Source: Krasilnikovia cinnamomea (GTDB lineage Bacteria; Actinomycetota; Actinomycetes; Mycobacteriales; Micromonosporaceae). Taken from it: 64,000 nucleotides of DNA. Under the pieces are notes generated by a model that was not told the origin of the DNA, ran no database searches, and saw only the letters and a program-made list of their open reading frames with translations. Below, one piece after another: positions 62,329 to 64,000 of this stretch; the first letter of the stretch is position 1; every line of letters starts with the position of its first letter. The position numbers were made by a program, and so were the translations under genes. The stretch is from positions 7,316,001 through 7,380,000 of the forward strand of contig NZ_SHKY01000001.1 of NCBI RefSeq assembly GCF_004217545.1. The letters are read 5' to 3'.

Positions 62329-62976
62329 TCAGAGCGTGTGCGGGTGCTCCCCCAGCAGCCGGGTGGCCAGCACCGCCGCCTGCGTGCGGCGCTCCAGGCC
62401 CAGCTTGGCCAGCAGACTGGAGACGTAGTTCTTCACCGTCTTCTCCGCCAGGAACATCCGCCCGGCGATCTCCCGGTTGGTCAGGCCCTCGGCCACGTAC
62501 TCCAGGATCCGGCGCTCCTGCTCGGTCAGCGAGGCCAGTTCGCGCGGCTGCTCCACCCCGTTGCGGATGCGCTCCAGCACCCGTTGGGTGACCGCAGGGT
62601 CGAGCAGCGACTGCCCGGCCGCGACCCGGCGCACCGCGTCGACCAGGTCCGTGCCGCGGATCTGCTTGAGCACGTACCCCGAGGCGCCGGCCATGATGGC
62701 CGCGAACAGCGCCTCGTCGTCCTCGTAGGACGTGAGGATCAGTCCCTTGATCGACGAATCGATCGCGCGCACATCGCGGCACACGTCGATGCCGTTGCCG
62801 TCGGGCAGGCGCGCGTCGAGGACCGCCACGTCCGGGCGCAGGGCGGGAATGCGGCGGGCCGCCTCCTGGGCCGAGCCGGACTCGCCGACCACCTCGATAT
62901 CGCCGGCCGCGTGCAGCAGATCGGCCAGGCCACGCCGGACGACCTCATGGTCGTCGAGCAGGAAAACTCGGATCAT
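62329..62976 (-). CDS. devR: DevR/DosR-type response regulator
   Basis: This 215-residue NarL/LuxR-type response regulator is close to mycobacterial DevR. The receiver domain has the acidic pair LLDDHEVVRRGL, the phospho-acceptor D54 in AVLDARLPDGNG, T82 in LILTSYEDDE and K104 in GYVLKQI. The C-terminal HTH has LTEQERRILEYVAEGLTNREIA (read in parts), MFLAEKTVKNYVSSLL and GLERRTQAAV. K179, K182 and N183 keep the numbering of the DNA-contact residues of M. tuberculosis DevR. No sensor kinase gene is adjacent, so its partner must be elsewhere. It diverges from the stress-protein gene, with boxes D and E between them. Confidence 0.92.
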   Translation of the reverse strand: MIRVFLLDDHEVVRRGLADLLHAAGDIEVVGESGSAQEAARRIPALRPDVAVLDARLPDGNGIDVCRDVRAIDSSIKGLILTSYEDDEALFAAIMAGASGYVLKQIRGTDLVDAVRRVAAGQSLLDPAVTQRVLERIRNGVEQPRELASLTEQERRILEYVAEGLTNREIAGRMFLAEKTVKNYVSSLLAKLGLERRTQAAVLATRLLGEHPHTL

Positions 62977-63012
62977 TGCTCTTTCCTACCCTGCCGGTGA
63001 TGCGATGACCAA

Positions 63013-63026
63013 GGGACGAAGGTCCC
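63013..63026. promoter_or_regulatory. DevR/DosR-like box D (devR/usp)
   Basis: GGGACGAAGGTCCC has perfect GGGAC and GTCCC arms around four bases, the best match in the window to the DosR core. It lies 37 bases before the devR start, in the divergent region. Confidence 0.7.
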
Positions 63027-63053
63027 GCGCCGGGCCGGACGGCCCGTCCGGAC

Positions 63054-63067
63054 GGGACCAGGCGCCC
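63054..63067. promoter_or_regulatory. DevR/DosR-like box E (usp)
   Basis: GGGACCAGGCGCCC keeps the GGGAC arm and the CCC end, 61 bases before the stress-protein start. It may be a secondary site next to box D, as tandem sites are common in the mycobacterial regulon. Confidence 0.35.
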
Positions 63068-63127
63068 TGACCGGGGGGCCACCCGGCGGCCGACGATCAG
63101 GGAACAGACACGGAAAGGGGCCCGGCC

Positions 63128-63988
63128 ATGCCCGAAAAGATGATCATTGTCGGGTACGACGGTTCACCGGACGCGCGGGCCGCCAGCCGGTGGGCCATGG
63201 ACGAGGCCGCCCGCACCGGCGCGCCCGTGCAGCTGTGCTGCGCGTACGAATGGCCGACGTGGTCACCCGCCGCCGCGACCGTCCCCGTCCCGGCACCGTG
63301 GCCCGACCCCGAGACGGAACGGGCCATCAAGGGCATGCTCGAACGCGCCGCAGCCGCGGCCCGGCTCAGCCACCCCGGCGTCGAGGTGTCCACGTCGGTC
63401 GCCCACTCCGGCGCCGTGCTCACCCTCATCGAGCGCTCGGCCCACGCCAGCCTGGTGGTGCTGGGCAGCCGCGGGCACACCGCCGTCGGCAGCCTGCTCG
63501 GCTCGGTCAGTGTGGGGGTCAGCGCCCACGCGCACTGCCCCGTCGTGGTGGTGCGCGGCGCCAGCGACCCGGCCGCGCCCGTGGTGGTCGGCGTCGACGA
63601 CTCCAACCGCACCCCGCCCGCCCTGGCGTTCGCGTTCACGCAGGCCGCCGCGCGCGGCACCGGGCTGCGCGCCGTCCACGCCTGGACCCCGCCGGGCGAC
63701 GGCAACCCGCCCACCCCCCGGGTGAGCGAGGCGGAGCAGAACCGGCACCTGGCCGCGATGGTGGACGCGTGGCGCGACGCCTTCCCGCAGGTGGCGGTCA
63801 CGTCAGAGGTGGTCACCGGCGATCCCGCACACGCGCTGGCGCACAGCAGCGAAGCCGCCCAGCTCGTCGTGCTCGGCACCCACGGCCACGGCGCGTGGCA
63901 CGGCCTGCTGCGCGGCTCCGTCAGCCAGCACCTGCTGCACCACTCGCGGTGCCCGGTGGCGGTCGTCCACGACCTCGCGCATGCGTGA
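63128..63988 (+). CDS. Tandem universal stress protein (two UspA domains)
   Basis: This 286-residue protein has two UspA domains (about 1-143 and 150-283). The ATP-binding loops are both present: LGSRGHTAVGSLLGSVS near residue 115 and LGTHGHGAWHGLLRGSVS near residue 255. The aspartate that contacts ATP is in VGYDGSPDARAA and VGVDDSNRT. Tandem USPs of this kind are hallmark members of the mycobacterial DosR regulon. It diverges from the DevR-like gene and has boxes D and E upstream. The gene ends 12 bases before the window end. Confidence 0.93.
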   Translation: MPEKMIIVGYDGSPDARAASRWAMDEAARTGAPVQLCCAYEWPTWSPAAATVPVPAPWPDPETERAIKGMLERAAAAARLSHPGVEVSTSVAHSGAVLTLIERSAHASLVVLGSRGHTAVGSLLGSVSVGVSAHAHCPVVVVRGASDPAAPVVVGVDDSNRTPPALAFAFTQAAARGTGLRAVHAWTPPGDGNPPTPRVSEAEQNRHLAAMVDAWRDAFPQVAVTSEVVTGDPAHALAHSSEAAQLVVLGTHGHGAWHGLLRGSVSQHLLHHSRCPVAVVHDLAHA

Positions 63989-64000
63989 GCGGCGGACGCC

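Overview
The window is high-GC DNA with dense genes, frequent 4-base ATGA/GTGA overlaps, GTG/TTG starts and a mycothiol-dependent enzyme family, which together point to an actinomycete. A putative flagellar-type promoter before a chemotaxis receptor, a phenylacetate operon, secreted chitin- and mannan-type hydrolases with Thr/Pro linkers, and a DevR-type hypoxia cluster fit a soil member of the Micromonosporaceae, for example an Actinoplanes relative. That placement is an inference.

Left part (1-16.4 kb): the tail of an acyl-CoA ligase, a YeiH-type transporter and an acyl-CoA dehydrogenase are followed by a small repeat protein, a DinB/MDMPI-type protein, a methyltransferase and a methyl-accepting chemotaxis protein. 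A compact leftward phenylacetate operon, paaN-J-F-H-A-B-C-D-E (14189 to 5943), follows. It diverges from paaI-paaR, and a PaaR-type operator lies inside the promoter spacer between the two units. Orphan iolB follows, with its own palindrome.

Middle (16.4-43.5 kb): an MFS exporter, an acetyltransferase, an amino-acid permease, a GPP34 protein, a DODA-type dioxygenase, a TerC membrane protein, a large LuxR (LAL) regulator, a LacI regulator, a three-gene LLM flavin oxidoreductase/FMN reductase/phosphatase operon, a GH18 chitinase, an AlkZ-like protein, pgi, a TetR regulator, a GGDEF-EAL protein, a secreted GH26 protein, a dipeptidase and a glycosyltransferase. The dioxygenase and the flavin operon share TTGA-N4-TCAA operators although no matching regulator is present.

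Right part (43.5-64 kb): an Hsp70 domain fused through one membrane segment to a PQQ-type beta-propeller, a cyclase, a truncated kinase, an XRE-cupin regulator with an acetyltransferase, a CapA protein, and a MerR plus VIT/VWA operon whose promoter carries a 24-bp dyad. The window ends with phosphoketolase, pyruvate formate-lyase with its activase, a secreted lectin-like propeller, a DevR-type response regulator and a universal stress protein. DosR-like boxes precede most of these units, so this last 8 kb reads as a low-oxygen/dormancy regulon in an otherwise aerobic genome.
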